DNA of 64,000 bases from Tupaia tana (taxonomy: Eukaryota; Chordata; Mammalia; Scandentia; Tupaiidae): positions 74,372,041 through 74,436,040 of the forward strand of contig JAKSZU010000009.1 of assembly GCA_026018925.1 (NCBI GenBank). Direction: 5' to 3'. Each line of letters opens with the position of its first letter. Position 1 is the first letter of the stretch. This document shows, piece after piece, positions 39,501 to 48,210 of this stretch. Both the position numbers and the translations under genes were made by a program. A model generated the notes under the pieces. The model saw only the letters and a program-made list of their open reading frames with translations. It was not told the DNA's origin and searched no databases.

Positions 39501-41680
39501 CTCCTCTCTCTTTTAAAGTTTTTGCTTTTTAGAATTTTGTTTATGGTGAGGCATCTTTCTGGGCCTGTTCGCCCCGCCTAGTCTTTTATCTTGTTAATAA
39601 TTCCCTCTCCAACTCCTCTGCCAGGAGAGTCAGTGGGAACAGAACAGCACTTATTTAAGAACCAGCACCATAGTTTCTGCGATCTAGTCATTTTGGGGGA
39701 AAAGGAGTAATGAAGAGATCCCACTGATAATTATGCTTCTAGAGTAGGCAACTCGCGTGATAGGAAGACTCAGGCCTAATGTATCTGTATCTGTTTTTTT
39801 CTCTCTCTATTTCTGCCTCTGTCTCTGACTCCTCTCTCTCTCTTTTTTTTTTTAAATTTTTACTTTTTAGTATTTTGTTTAAGTTGAGGCATCTTTCCAG
39901 GCCTGTTGGCCCCGCCTAGCCTTTTATTATGTTAATAATTCCCTCTACCACTCCCCACCCAGAAGAGGCAGAGGGAACACAGCATCCATTCTTCAAGAAC
40001 AAGCTGCATGGGTCCTGCGATCTAGCCATTTTGGAGGAAACGGAGGAATTAAGAGATCCCACTGATAATTCAGCCTCCAGTGTAGACAACTCACATGGTA
40101 GGAAGACTCAGGCCTCCTCTCTCTGTATCTGTCTTTGTCTCTCTCTATCTCTGTCTCTATCTCTGGTTCCTCTCTCTCTCTCTCTCTCTCTCTTTTTTTG
40201 TTTTGTTTTTTAAAATTTTGTTTAAGGTGAGGCATCTTTCTGGGCCTGTTGGCCCCGCCTAGCCTTTTATCTTGTTAATAATTCCTTCTCCCACTCCCCA
40301 CCCAGGAGAGGCAGAGGGAACAGAACAGCCCTTCTTCAAGAACCAGCACCATGGCTCCTACGATCTACTCATTTTGGGGGTAACGGAGGAATGAAGAGAT
40401 CCCACTGATAATTCAGCCTCCAGTTTAGACAACTCACGTGGTAGGAAGACTCAGGCCTCTTCTCTCTGTATCTGACTTTGTTTCTCTCTGTCTCAGTCTC
40501 TGACTCCTCTCTCTTTTTTTTAAATTTTTGCTTTTTAGAATTTTGTTTAAGGTGAGGCATCTTTCCGGGGCTGTTGGCCCTGACTAGCCCTTTATCTTGT
40601 TAATATTTCCCTCTCCAACTCCCCCCCCAGGAGTGGCAGTGGGAACAGAACAGCCCTTCTTCAAGAACCAGCTCCATGGCTTCTGTGATCTAGCCATTTT
40701 AGGGGAAAAGGAGTAATGAGAGATCCCACCGATAATTCAGCCTCCAGAGTAGACAACTCGCGTGGTAGGAAGACTCAGGCCTCTTCTCTCTGTATCTGTC
40801 TTTGTCTCTCTCTGTCTCGGTCTCTGACTCCTCTCTCTTTTTTTTAATTTTTGCTTTTTAGAATTTTTTTTAAGGTGAGGCATCTTTCTGGGCCTGTTGG
40901 CCCCGCCTAGCCTTTTATCTTGTTAATAATTCCCTCTACCACTCTCCACGGAGGAGAGGCAGTGGGAACAGAACAGCCCTTCTCAAGAACCAGCACCATG
41001 GCTTCTGCGATCTAGTCATTTTGTGGGAAAAGGAGGAATGAAGAGATCCCACTGATAATTCTGCCTCCAGAGTAGACAACTCGCGTGGTAGGAAGTCTCA
41101 GGCCTCTTCCCTCTGTATCTGTCTTTGTCTCTCTCTATCTCTGTCTCTATCTCTGATTCCTCTCTCTCTCTCTTTTTTTTTTTTTTTTTGCTTTTTAAAA
41201 TTTTGTTTAAGGTGAGGCATCTTTCTGGGCCTGTTGGCCCCTCCTTGCCCTTTATCGTGTTAATAATTCCCTCTCCCACTCCCCACCCAGGAGAGGCAGA
41301 GGGAACCGTACAGCCCTTCTTTAAGAACCAGCTGCAAGTCTCCTGTGATCTAGCCTTTTTGGGGGAAACAGAGGAATGAAGAGATCCCACTGTTAATTCA
41401 GCCTCCAGTGTAGACAACTCACGTGGTAGGAAGTCTCAGGCCTCTTCTCTCTGTATCTGTCTTTGTCTCTCTCAATCTCTGTCTCTGTCTCCTCTCTCTT
41501 TTTTTCAATTTTTGGTTTTAAGAATTTTGTTTAAGGTGAGGCATCTTTCTGAGCCTTTTGGCCCTGCCTAGCTCTTTATCTTGTTAATAATTCCCTCCCC
41601 ACTCCCCACCCAGGAGAGGCAGAGGGAACAGAACAGCCCTTCTTCAAGAACCAGCTCCTTGGCTCCTGCGATCTAGCCAT
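32712..41680 (+). repeat. Satellite array, segment 3, to the array end
   Basis: About 27 monomers in unchanged orientation. Monomers here include several with long T runs (for example near 39,190 and 41,170) and pyrimidine expansions (tctctctctctctctctct near 40,180). The array does not fade out. The last monomer is normal up to ctcctgcgatctagccat at 41,663-41,680, then stops abruptly inside the monomer. The next base starts the leader of a half-LINE-1 on the same strand. Confidence 0.96.
36534..36570 (+). repeat. (TTTA)n microsatellite in place of the monomer T run
   Basis: The usual T run of the monomer is replaced by about nine uninterrupted TTTA units, followed by the normal gctttttaaaattttc. 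It shows replication slippage acting inside a single monomer. It is not seen in neighbours. Confidence 0.95.
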
Positions 41681-41928
41681 GTCACGCGGCGCATGCGCCT
41701 TGCGGTTTTCTAATTTTTGTTTTTTTTTGAAAATTTTTTGAATATTAAATTTTCTTTTTTTTTAGTTTTTTTTAAAGTTTTTCTCTTCATTATTTTTCTT
41801 TTTCTTTGTTTTTTTGTCCTTTCTTTTCTGTTGTTGCTTTTGTTTCCATCTCTCTGTTTCCTTTTCTACACAGTCTTTGACCCTCAGGTTGAACTTCCAA
41901 GTCTGGGACGAAATTGACCATCTTCGAG
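41681..41928 (+). promoter_or_regulatory. Leader between the last satellite monomer and HAL1 ORF1
   Basis: The leader opens with a short GC-rich stretch, gtcacgcggcgcatgcgcc. About 170 bases of T-rich DNA follow, then a strong 3' splice-site look-alike: a long pyrimidine tract, then cttttctacacag, with AG at 41,872-41,873. From there on the sequence aligns with the leader of HAL1 copy 3 (ccctcaggttgaacttcc against cactcaggttgatcttct). The first T-rich part (ctaatttttg, gaaaattttttgaa, 41,710-41,745) resembles the T run and aattttg part of a monomer. The leader may therefore contain a partial, deleted monomer. Promoter function is inferred from position only. Confidence 0.5.
41688..41699. promoter_or_regulatory. 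12-bp palindrome ggcgcatgcgcc, NRF1-type consensus
   Basis: ggcgcatgcgcc is its own reverse complement and contains gcgcatgcgc, the classical NRF1 binding core. It lies seven bases after the last satellite base, in the only CpG-dense patch near the HAL1 start and about 230 bases before the ORF1 ATG. NRF1 sites are typical of TATA-less pol II promoters. Binding here is inferred from the motif. Confidence 0.45.
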
Positions 41929-42924
41929 ATGACTATAAATCGCTGTAGGACCACAAGAAATATGGGGAAGCAGGAAAATACCTCTCCTCTAAGGGAAAAG
42001 GATAACTCCTCTTCATCCGCACACAGTACAATGGAAATCATGGAAATATCTGATAAAGAATTCAGAACATTCATAATGGCAATGCTTACAGAGATGTATG
42101 AGTAGAGAGACAAGGAACTACTGAAGAGGAAGTAGAAAGGATTTGAAGAGTTCCAGGAGGTGAGAAAATTCATGCAAGATCTAAAAGAGGAATTTCACAC
42201 ATTACAAAAGAATCAGATCGAACTGCTAGAGATGAAGGCTATAATACTAGAAGTCAAAATTTCCTTTGAAAGTATTAAAAGCAGACTAGATTATACAGAA
42301 AATAGAATCTTAGATGTAGAAGAGAAAATTGCTGGCCTAGAAAAATCCACCATGAAGTCTGAGAAAATGGCCCCAAAATTTGAGCATAATATACGAGAAA
42401 TGGTAGATACAATTAAACGTCCGAACATCCGGATAATAGGCATCCCAGAACGCAAAGAAATTCATAAGTGCATTGATAATCTATTCCATGAAATCCTGCA
42501 AGAAAACTTTCTAAACCTGGAGAGGCACTCAAAGATCCATTCCCAAGAAGTACAGAGGACCCCAAATAGAATCAACCCAAGAAGATCTTCTCCAAGACAC
42601 ATTATAGCCAGATTGACCGAAACCACAGACAAAGACAAGATACTAAGACTGGCAAGAGAAAAATGGCAAGTTACCTATAAAGGATATTCCATCAGACTAA
42701 CGGCAGATCTCTCATCAAAAACAATGCAAGCGAGGAAAGAATGGGAGAATATATTCAAAGCATTAAGGGAAAAGCAGTTTCAACCGAGAATTCTGTACCC
42801 AGCAAGATTATCGTTTATTTGGGAAGAAAAGACACGAACATTCCTAGATAAACAAGACCTGAAAGAATTTACCAGCACCAGACCAGATCTTCAAGAATTT
42901 CTTAAGGGAGTGCTATGTCAGTAA
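41929..42924 (+). pseudogene. HAL1/LINE-1 ORF1p gene, near-intact with two in-frame stops
   Basis: ORF1p is the RNA-binding nucleic-acid chaperone of LINE-1-type retrotransposons; it forms trimers on element RNA. From the ATG at 41,929 one frame runs 332 codons to TAA at 42,922-42,924. Only TAG at 42,103-42,105 and TAG at 42,133-42,135 break it; copy 3 reads AAG at the first site. The N-terminus is polar (RNMGKQENTSP). Residues about 45-140 are charged and coiled-coil-like (EEKIAGLEKSTMKSEKM). The RRM-like core starts near RPNIRIIGIPE and includes NLFHEILQENF. The C-terminal domain has RHIIARLTETTDKDKILRLA, SIRLTADLSSKTMQARKEW and QPRILYPARLSFIWE, all diagnostic of L1 ORF1p. The part after the stops, from 42,160, is open for 254 codons. 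Length and domain order match family ORF1p. Without the two stops it would be full length, so decay is modest. Not a host gene. Confidence 0.88.
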
Positions 42925-43590
42925 AATTAAATGCAGACACACAGAAATAAGAGTTCAGAAACTAAGAAAATGGGCAACTTAATTGTAGGGACAAAGTCTG
43001 GAGTTGAGTATTATATCCCAGAGTTTAATCTGGAAGATCAAACCTCAACAGAAACAGAAGAAAATTAAGTACATGAGACTGAACTGATGAAATAGCATTC
43101 TATGACTTGACTAAAATATTGCTGCTTTTCTTCTAAGCTTTGTTGTCCGGTTTTAAGGATTTCTGTCCTGTCTTGAGCTGTCAATGGATTCATGTACCTT
43201 CTATTTGAACAGAATACTAACCTGTTTCTAGGCCTTAAGTTTCAAGGAAATATCCTTACCAGTTCAAAACTGCTTTTCTTGAAACCATCAGCTGAACTTG
43301 CTATTGTAAGTAGTTAGATTACTTATGATATTGTGTGATCAACGAAATGTCGGGGGAAAATGAGTTGAAGATAACTGTAGACAGCAGAGATAGTGTATTA
43401 AGAGAGTGGAATAGGGCAGAGGGTCAGACATGGGGTAAAAAACATATATATGAGAGTAGTAATGGAATTTTATGGATGATAACATGCATGATTAAGCCAC
43501 TATCCAGTTTATTCTAGATGGGAAACCACATTTTGTATGTTGTGATGATGCTCAGGGAATGAATGTAAATTAATAAAAAAAAATTTCAGA

Positions 43591-44069
43591 AGGAACAAAA
43601 AGGCATTAAAAATACCTATCTGATGACTGCAGTAAGGTATATAGCCCTATGTAGGTGCTACTTTATAGTATGTTCATTCTATTCACTGAGGTTTATGCGT
43701 AAAGTCAGACTTGTGTTCATGGATATGTATATTTCAGCTGTGCTTTCTATTGAAAATATTTAGATTTATTAAGATATTTAGTCAAACAATAAAATGGGGG
43801 AGGCAGAGAAAGCAACAATAGATACCAGACACAATGTGGGAGGTGGGTGGGAGATGGCAGAGGGTGAGATAAGGAATCAAGGATGGGAAAAAAGGCAAAA
43901 TATACAGAAAACAAGAAATGGAAAATTTTGTGTTGACAATAACACACATCTTGATGTGCTTGATTGAGCCAATATACAGTGCACTGTGAATAGAAAAATC
44001 TCATTTTGTATGCTATAATGATGTGCAGTGAATGAATGCAAATAAATAAATAAAAATAAATTTAAAAAA
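43591..44069 (+). mobile_element. HAL1 3' end only (5'-truncated copy or duplicated 3' region)
   Basis: This stretch contains gactgcagtaaggtatatag, gctactttatagtatgttc, ggcagagggtgagataagg, ttttgtatgctataatgatg and an aaataaataaataaaaat tail. It aligns with the 3' regions of copies 2 and 3. It starts almost exactly with the block that is missing from copy 1. It may be a separate 5'-truncated insertion, or the product of the event that deleted that block from copy 1. Confidence 0.75.
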
Positions 44070-44719
44070 AGCAGACTAGATCATACAGAAAATCAAATCT
44101 CAGATGTAGAAGATAAAATCACTGGCTTAGAAAAATCCACCACGAAAACTGAGAAAATACCCCTCCCAAAATGAGAATAATATACAAGAAATACTAGAAG
44201 CTATTAAATGTCCAAAATCTGAATAATTGGTATCCCAGCAAGTGAAAAAACTTATAAGGGCATTGATAATCTATTCCATGAATTCCTGGAATAAAACTTT
44301 CTAAACCTAAAGAGGCATTCAAAGATCCAGTTCCATGAAATACAAAGGACCTCAAATAGAATCAACCCAAGAAGATCTTCTCCAAGATGCTTTATAGTCA
44401 GAATGACCAAAACACAGACAAAGACAAGAAACTAAGGTTGGCAAGAAATAAATGGCAAATTAAATACAAAAGATATCCTATCAGGCTAAGAGTGGACCTC
44501 TCATTGGAAAAAATGTGAGCATGGAAAAAATGGAAAAATATATTCAAAGTGTTAAATAAAAAGCAATTTCAACCAAGAATACTGTACCTGACAAGATTAT
44601 ACTTCATATGGGAAGAAAATACAAGAGCAGTCTCAGATAAACAAAACCTGAAAGAATTTATAAACACCAGATCAGATCTCCAAGATGTTCTGGAGAGAGT
44701 GCTATACCAGGAAAATTAA
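44070..44719 (+). pseudogene. HAL1 ORF1 remnant (C-terminal two thirds)
   Basis: Nucleotide alignment with copy 1 runs from the coiled-coil region (cactggcttagaaaaatcc) through the RRM core (gaataattggtatcccag) and the C-terminal domain (gcaatttcaaccaagaat, accagatcagatctccaag) to TAA at 44,717-44,719. Frames are broken by small indels and stops (for example a stop just after aaaatgtgagcatgg), so no product is expected. The 5' end is missing by truncation, the usual outcome of incomplete L1-type reverse transcription. Confidence 0.85.
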
Positions 44720-45575
44720 ATATAGACACACCTAAATAAGAGTTCAAAAACTAAGAAAATGGACAATTTAATAGCAGGGACAAGTCTAGATTTGAATATT
44801 ATATCCCAGAATTTAATCAAGAAGATTGAACCACAAAAAATGTTAGATTAAATACATGAGACTGAATTGGTGAAATAGAATTTTATGACTTTTGACTAAA
44901 ACATTGCTGATTTTTTTCTAGACTTTGTTTTTCAGTTTTAAGGATTTTTGTTCTGTCTTGAGCTGCTGATAACGTCACATACCTACTATTTGGACAGAAT
45001 CCTGACCTGTTTCCTGGTTTTAAGTTGTAAGCAAATTTCCTTGATTTATAAAAACTAAAACTGCTTTTCTTGAAATTAAAGAAATATATTAAGAAATACC
45101 GACTTAATGACCATAGTAAGGTATATACAATTAGCTAGGTGCTACTTTATAGTATATTCATTCTACTCAGAGTTTCACACCTAAAATCAAACATTTATTC
45201 ACAGATATGTATATACCAGCTGAACGTCCTATTGAAAGTAGGTTATTTAAGAAATTTTGTGAATAATTTAAATGTGGGGAAAAAAGGAATGGAAAGCAAC
45301 TGTAGACACCTGAGATAGTATGGGAGGAAGGTGAGAAATGGCAGAGGGTGACAAACAGGGAGCAAATATATATATACTTCATATATATATATTTGAAACT
45401 AGAAATGGAAAATTATTGACAATAACATGTATGATTAAGCCACTATGGAGTATATTCTGGATAGGAAACTACATTTTGTATGTTGTGATGACATTCATTT
45501 ATTAATGAATGTAAAGTAATTAATTAATTAAAAATAAAAAGATAAAGAAAAGAAAAAGAAAAAAGAAAAAAAAAA
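44070..45575 (+). mobile_element. HAL1 copy 2, 5'-truncated within ORF1
   Basis: This copy begins at gcagactagatcatacag, equivalent to about 42,282 of copy 1, directly after the A-rich tail of the preceding fragment. It contains the second half of ORF1, then the complete shared 3' region and an A-rich tail (aattaattaattaaaaat, then an aaagaaaagaaaaag-type stretch to about 45,575). An insert of atatatatatacttcatat lies in the 3' region near 45,366. Order and strand are those of copy 1. Confidence 0.85.
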
Positions 45576-46002
45576 AGCTCAGCAACCATCTTGCAAACTT
45601 CAGGGGACATATATCCAATACTAAAGATAACAGAAAGACTGAAAGGAGACTAGATCTTTGATGGAAATGTTAAGCCACCAAATCAATCACATAAACTTTT
45701 CTTCCAGAAATCTTGTTAAAAAATGATAATATACTTATGGTTTATGCCATTGTTAATGGGTTTTCTGTTACTATTTGAAGAAAGTAGTAATAACTGATTC
45801 AATTAGCAAAGCCAATTTATGACTTCGTGTCTTTCCAGTGTTTTCTCTTTGAAGTTTCTTTCTTTCTCTTTTTTCCATATCAGTTTCAAGAAACAAGCTT
45901 TATATAATTTATTCTGTGAAGTCTTTCTTTGCTCCATTAATCATTTTCATTGTTCATAAGGTAGAATATGTTATTATTTCAGGTAGTAGTGTAAAATAAA
46001 CG
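45576..46002. other. Unassigned 427 bp between HAL1 copies 2 and 3
   Basis: AT-rich DNA with no convincing open frame, beginning gctcagcaaccatcttgc. Phrases such as gatggaaatgttaagccacc look like an old mammalian interspersed repeat, but I cannot name it. The T-rich end (tttctttctttctctttttt) precedes the fossil monomer at 46,003. Confidence 0.5.
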
Positions 46003-46060
46003 GATCTAGTGATTTCAGGGATAAGAGGAATGAAGATGTTCTGCTGAGAAGTTACCCTGC
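46003..46060 (+). repeat. Fossil satellite-type monomer piece upstream of HAL1 copy 3
   Basis: The stretch gatctagtgatttcagggat, then aagaggaatgaagatgttct, then gctgagaagttaccctg matches the diverged monomers at 62,587-62,660 (gatatagtgatttcagag, gctgagaagctaccctgg) almost base for base. It is also recognisably related to the satellite section gatctagccattttgggg, gaggaatgaagagatccc. It lies 263 bases before the copy 3 ORF1 ATG. In copy 1 the last satellite gatctag lies about 260 bases before its ORF1 ATG. Same strand in both. Confidence 0.75.
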
Positions 46061-46265
46061 ACTGAGTGTCTAGACAAGTCTAAGTGAAAAGTTGCCAAAA
46101 TTGGAAGACTATTTGGGTCCTCATATTGCTCAACTCCCACTGAATCTGCAAAACAAAGGAAAAAAAAAAACAACCCCCAAATGTTTGCAGACCACATCCT
46201 CCTGTGCACCTCTGATCACTCAGGTTGATCTTCTAGAAATTAGAAAGAAACAAATAACCAGTCAG

Positions 46266-47245
46266 ATGACTAGAAATCAACACAGGGGGTCACAAGAAAT
46301 ATGTGAAACCAAGAAAATACCTCTCCTCCAAGGGAAAAGAATAATTCCTCTTCATCCACAGACAGTACAATGAAACTCATGAAAATGTCTGATAAAGAAT
46401 TTATAGTATTCATAGTGACAAAACTAATGGAGATGGAAGAGAAGAGAGACAATGACCACCAGAAGAAAAACCCAATGAGTTCCAGGAGGTGAGACAGTTC
46501 CTGCAAGAGCTGAAAGAAAAAAATACACACCAAAAAAAGAATCAAATGTAACTATTGGAGAAGAAGGCTGTAATACAGGAAGTCAAAATCTCCTTTGAAA
46601 ATATTAAAAGCAGACTGCACATACAGAAAATTGAATCTCAGATGTAGAAGACAGAATCACTGGACTAGTAAAATCCACCATGAAGACTGAGAAAGTAATG
46701 TCAAAAAATGAGAATAATATATGAGAAATGCTTGATACCATTCAACATTCAAACATCCAGATAATCAGTATCCCAGAAGGTGAAGAGACTAATAAGAACA
46801 TTGATGATCTATTTCATGAAATCCTGGAAGTAAACTTCCCAAAGCTAGAGAGTCATTCAAAGATCCAGACCCAAGAAATACAGAGGATCCCAAATAGGAT
46901 CAACCAGGAAAACACATTATAGTCAGAATGACCAAAACCACAGACAAAGACAAGATACTCAGACTGGCAAGAAAGAAGCATCAAGTTACCTACAAAGGAT
47001 ATCCCATCAGGCTAACAGCAGACTGCTCATCACAAACAATGCAAACAAGAAAAGAATGGGAAAATATAATCAAAGTGTTGAGTGAAAAACAATTTTAACC
47101 AAGAACACTATATCCAGCAAGATTATCCTTCATATGGGAAGAGAAGACAAGAATATTCTCAGAAAAACAAAACCTGAAAGAATTTACCAACACCAGACTA
47201 GATCTCCAAAAAGTTCTGGAAGGAGTGCTATCCCAGGAAAACTAA
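46266..47245 (+). pseudogene. HAL1 ORF1 of copy 3, decayed
   Basis: The start atgactagaaatcaacac aligns with the copy 1 start and the TAA at 47,243-47,245 with the copy 1 stop. The span of 980 bases is not a multiple of three, so indels are present. In-frame stops are visible at caaatgtaactattgg (about 46,546), atgtagaag (about 46,640) and acaattttaacc (about 47,093). The region around 46,728-46,922 stays open and still reads as the RRM core (IISIPEGEE, DDLFHEILEVNFPKLE). The C-terminal tract matches (caagattatccttcatatgg). No product is expected. Confidence 0.85.
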
Positions 47246-47925
47246 AGTCAGACTCACAGAAATAAAAGTTCTAAAACAACTAAGAAAATGGTCAGCTTAA
47301 TGGTAGGGACAAGTCCAGAGTTGAACATTATCTTCCAGAATTTAAATGGAAAGATCTTCTGCTGTGGTCTGATCTTTCTGTTTAAACAGAAGATAAAGTA
47401 TATGAGTTTGAACTGCTGATATAGAATTTTATGACTTTTGACTAAAACATTACTGATCTATGTTTTGTTTTCTAGTGTTAAGGAGTTTTGTCTTGAGTTG
47501 TGGACAGATCAATGTACCTACTATTCGAACAGAATCCTAACCTGTTTTCTGGCTTTAAGTACTAAGCAAAGTTATCTTAACATTTTTTGATTTTGATTTA
47601 TTAAAGCTAAAACTACCTTTCTTGAAATTAAAAAAAATGTATTAATAATATCTATTTAGTGACCACAGTAAGCTATATACTCTCAGCTATGTGGCAACTT
47701 ATAGTATATTCATTCTACCCATAGAGTTTCATGCCTAAAATCAACTTTTGTTCACAGATATGTGTATGTCAGTTGAACTTACTATTGAAAGTATTTAGAT
47801 TAATAAAGATATTTTGTGAATCAATACAATATGGGAAATAATAAAGGAGTGGAAAGCAACTGCAGATACCTGAGACAGGATGAAAGAAGGATGGGAAATG
47901 GCAGAGAGTGAGAAATCGGGGGGAA

Positions 47926-47974
47926 ATATATATCTATATCTATATCTATATCTATATCTATATCTATATCTATA
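47926..47974 (+). repeat. (TATATC)n microsatellite in the HAL1 3' region
   Basis: About eight TATATC hexamers sit at the position where copy 2 has an atatatatatactt insert and copy 1 a short atatatatgag. A TA-rich seed of the element has expanded independently in each copy. Confidence 0.95.
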
Positions 47975-48210
47975 CAAGAGAAAAGAAATAGAAAATTATT
48001 TGGTGATGATAACATTGATAATATGCATGATTAAGCCACTTTACAGTGTATTCTGGCTGGAAAATCACATTTTGTATGCTGTGGTGATGTTCACTAAAAG
48101 TATGTAAAATAAATAAATTAATAGAAAAGATAGACAAAACAAAAACAAACAAACAAAAAGAACATTTTGTGGAATACATTATACTGAATGTTAATAATTT
48201 AACAATTTAA

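Larger units (their letters stand above)
41681..43590 (+). mobile_element. Half-LINE-1 (HAL1-like) element, copy 1, nearly complete
   Basis: From the satellite edge this element has a leader (41,681-41,928), ORF1 (41,929-42,924), a 3' region, and an A-rich tail at about 43,570-43,590 (aattaataaaaaaaaatttc). There is no reverse transcriptase or endonuclease ORF2 after ORF1; the tail comes about 650 bases downstream. Copies 2 and 3 have the same ORF1-to-tail order, with matching 3' sequence (tatgacttttgactaaaac type, attaagccactat, acattttgtatgttgtgatg). Loss of ORF2 is therefore the structure of the family, not random truncation. HAL1 elements of mammals are known to have this architecture and to rely on L1 machinery. 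Compared with copies 2 and 3, this copy lacks about 170 bases of 3' region between ttcttgaaa (about 43,283) and cagctgaac (about 43,290). Confidence 0.8.
46003..48165 (+). mobile_element. HAL1 copy 3, essentially full length, older
   Basis: Order: monomer fossil, leader, decayed ORF1 (46,266-47,245), shared 3' region, and a tail rich in aaataaataaatta and aaacaaacaaaca to about 48,165. The 3' region carries a TATC-type microsatellite (47,926-47,974). As in copies 1 and 2 there is no ORF2 between ORF1 and the tail. Divergence from copy 1 and several frame breaks show that it is older than copy 1. Confidence 0.8.

Noticed and set aside
1548-41379. Plus-strand satellite frames (LIIPSPTPHPGEAEGTEQPFF type) starting at or near ttgttaataatt
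   Set aside because: Same reason: repeat translations. Many need a TTG start and they stop at the gaatgaagag segment.
4882-41417. Dozens of 60-145-codon open frames in the satellite on the minus strand, with a recurrent sequence like ETEIERDKDRYRERRPESS and a tail like WRLNYQWDLFIPPFP
   Set aside because: They are the same satellite segment translated again and again. Monomer length (327-336) varies and is often not a multiple of three, frames end in the T run, and CpG and indel changes ignore codon position. I see no sign of selection on protein.
1-41680. CENP-B box in the satellite, which would support a centromeric satellite
   Set aside because: I looked for the TTCG....A..CGGG pattern around gggggaaacggagg and elsewhere in the monomer and did not find a match. 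A centromeric role can be neither supported nor excluded.
1-41680. CRISPR-like array
   Set aside because: The whole ~330-bp unit is repeated with no unique spacers; composition and context are mammalian satellite.
42160-42924. 254-codon frame as a host gene
   Set aside because: All motifs are LINE-1 ORF1p motifs and two more decayed copies lie downstream; it is the 3' part of a retrotransposon ORF.
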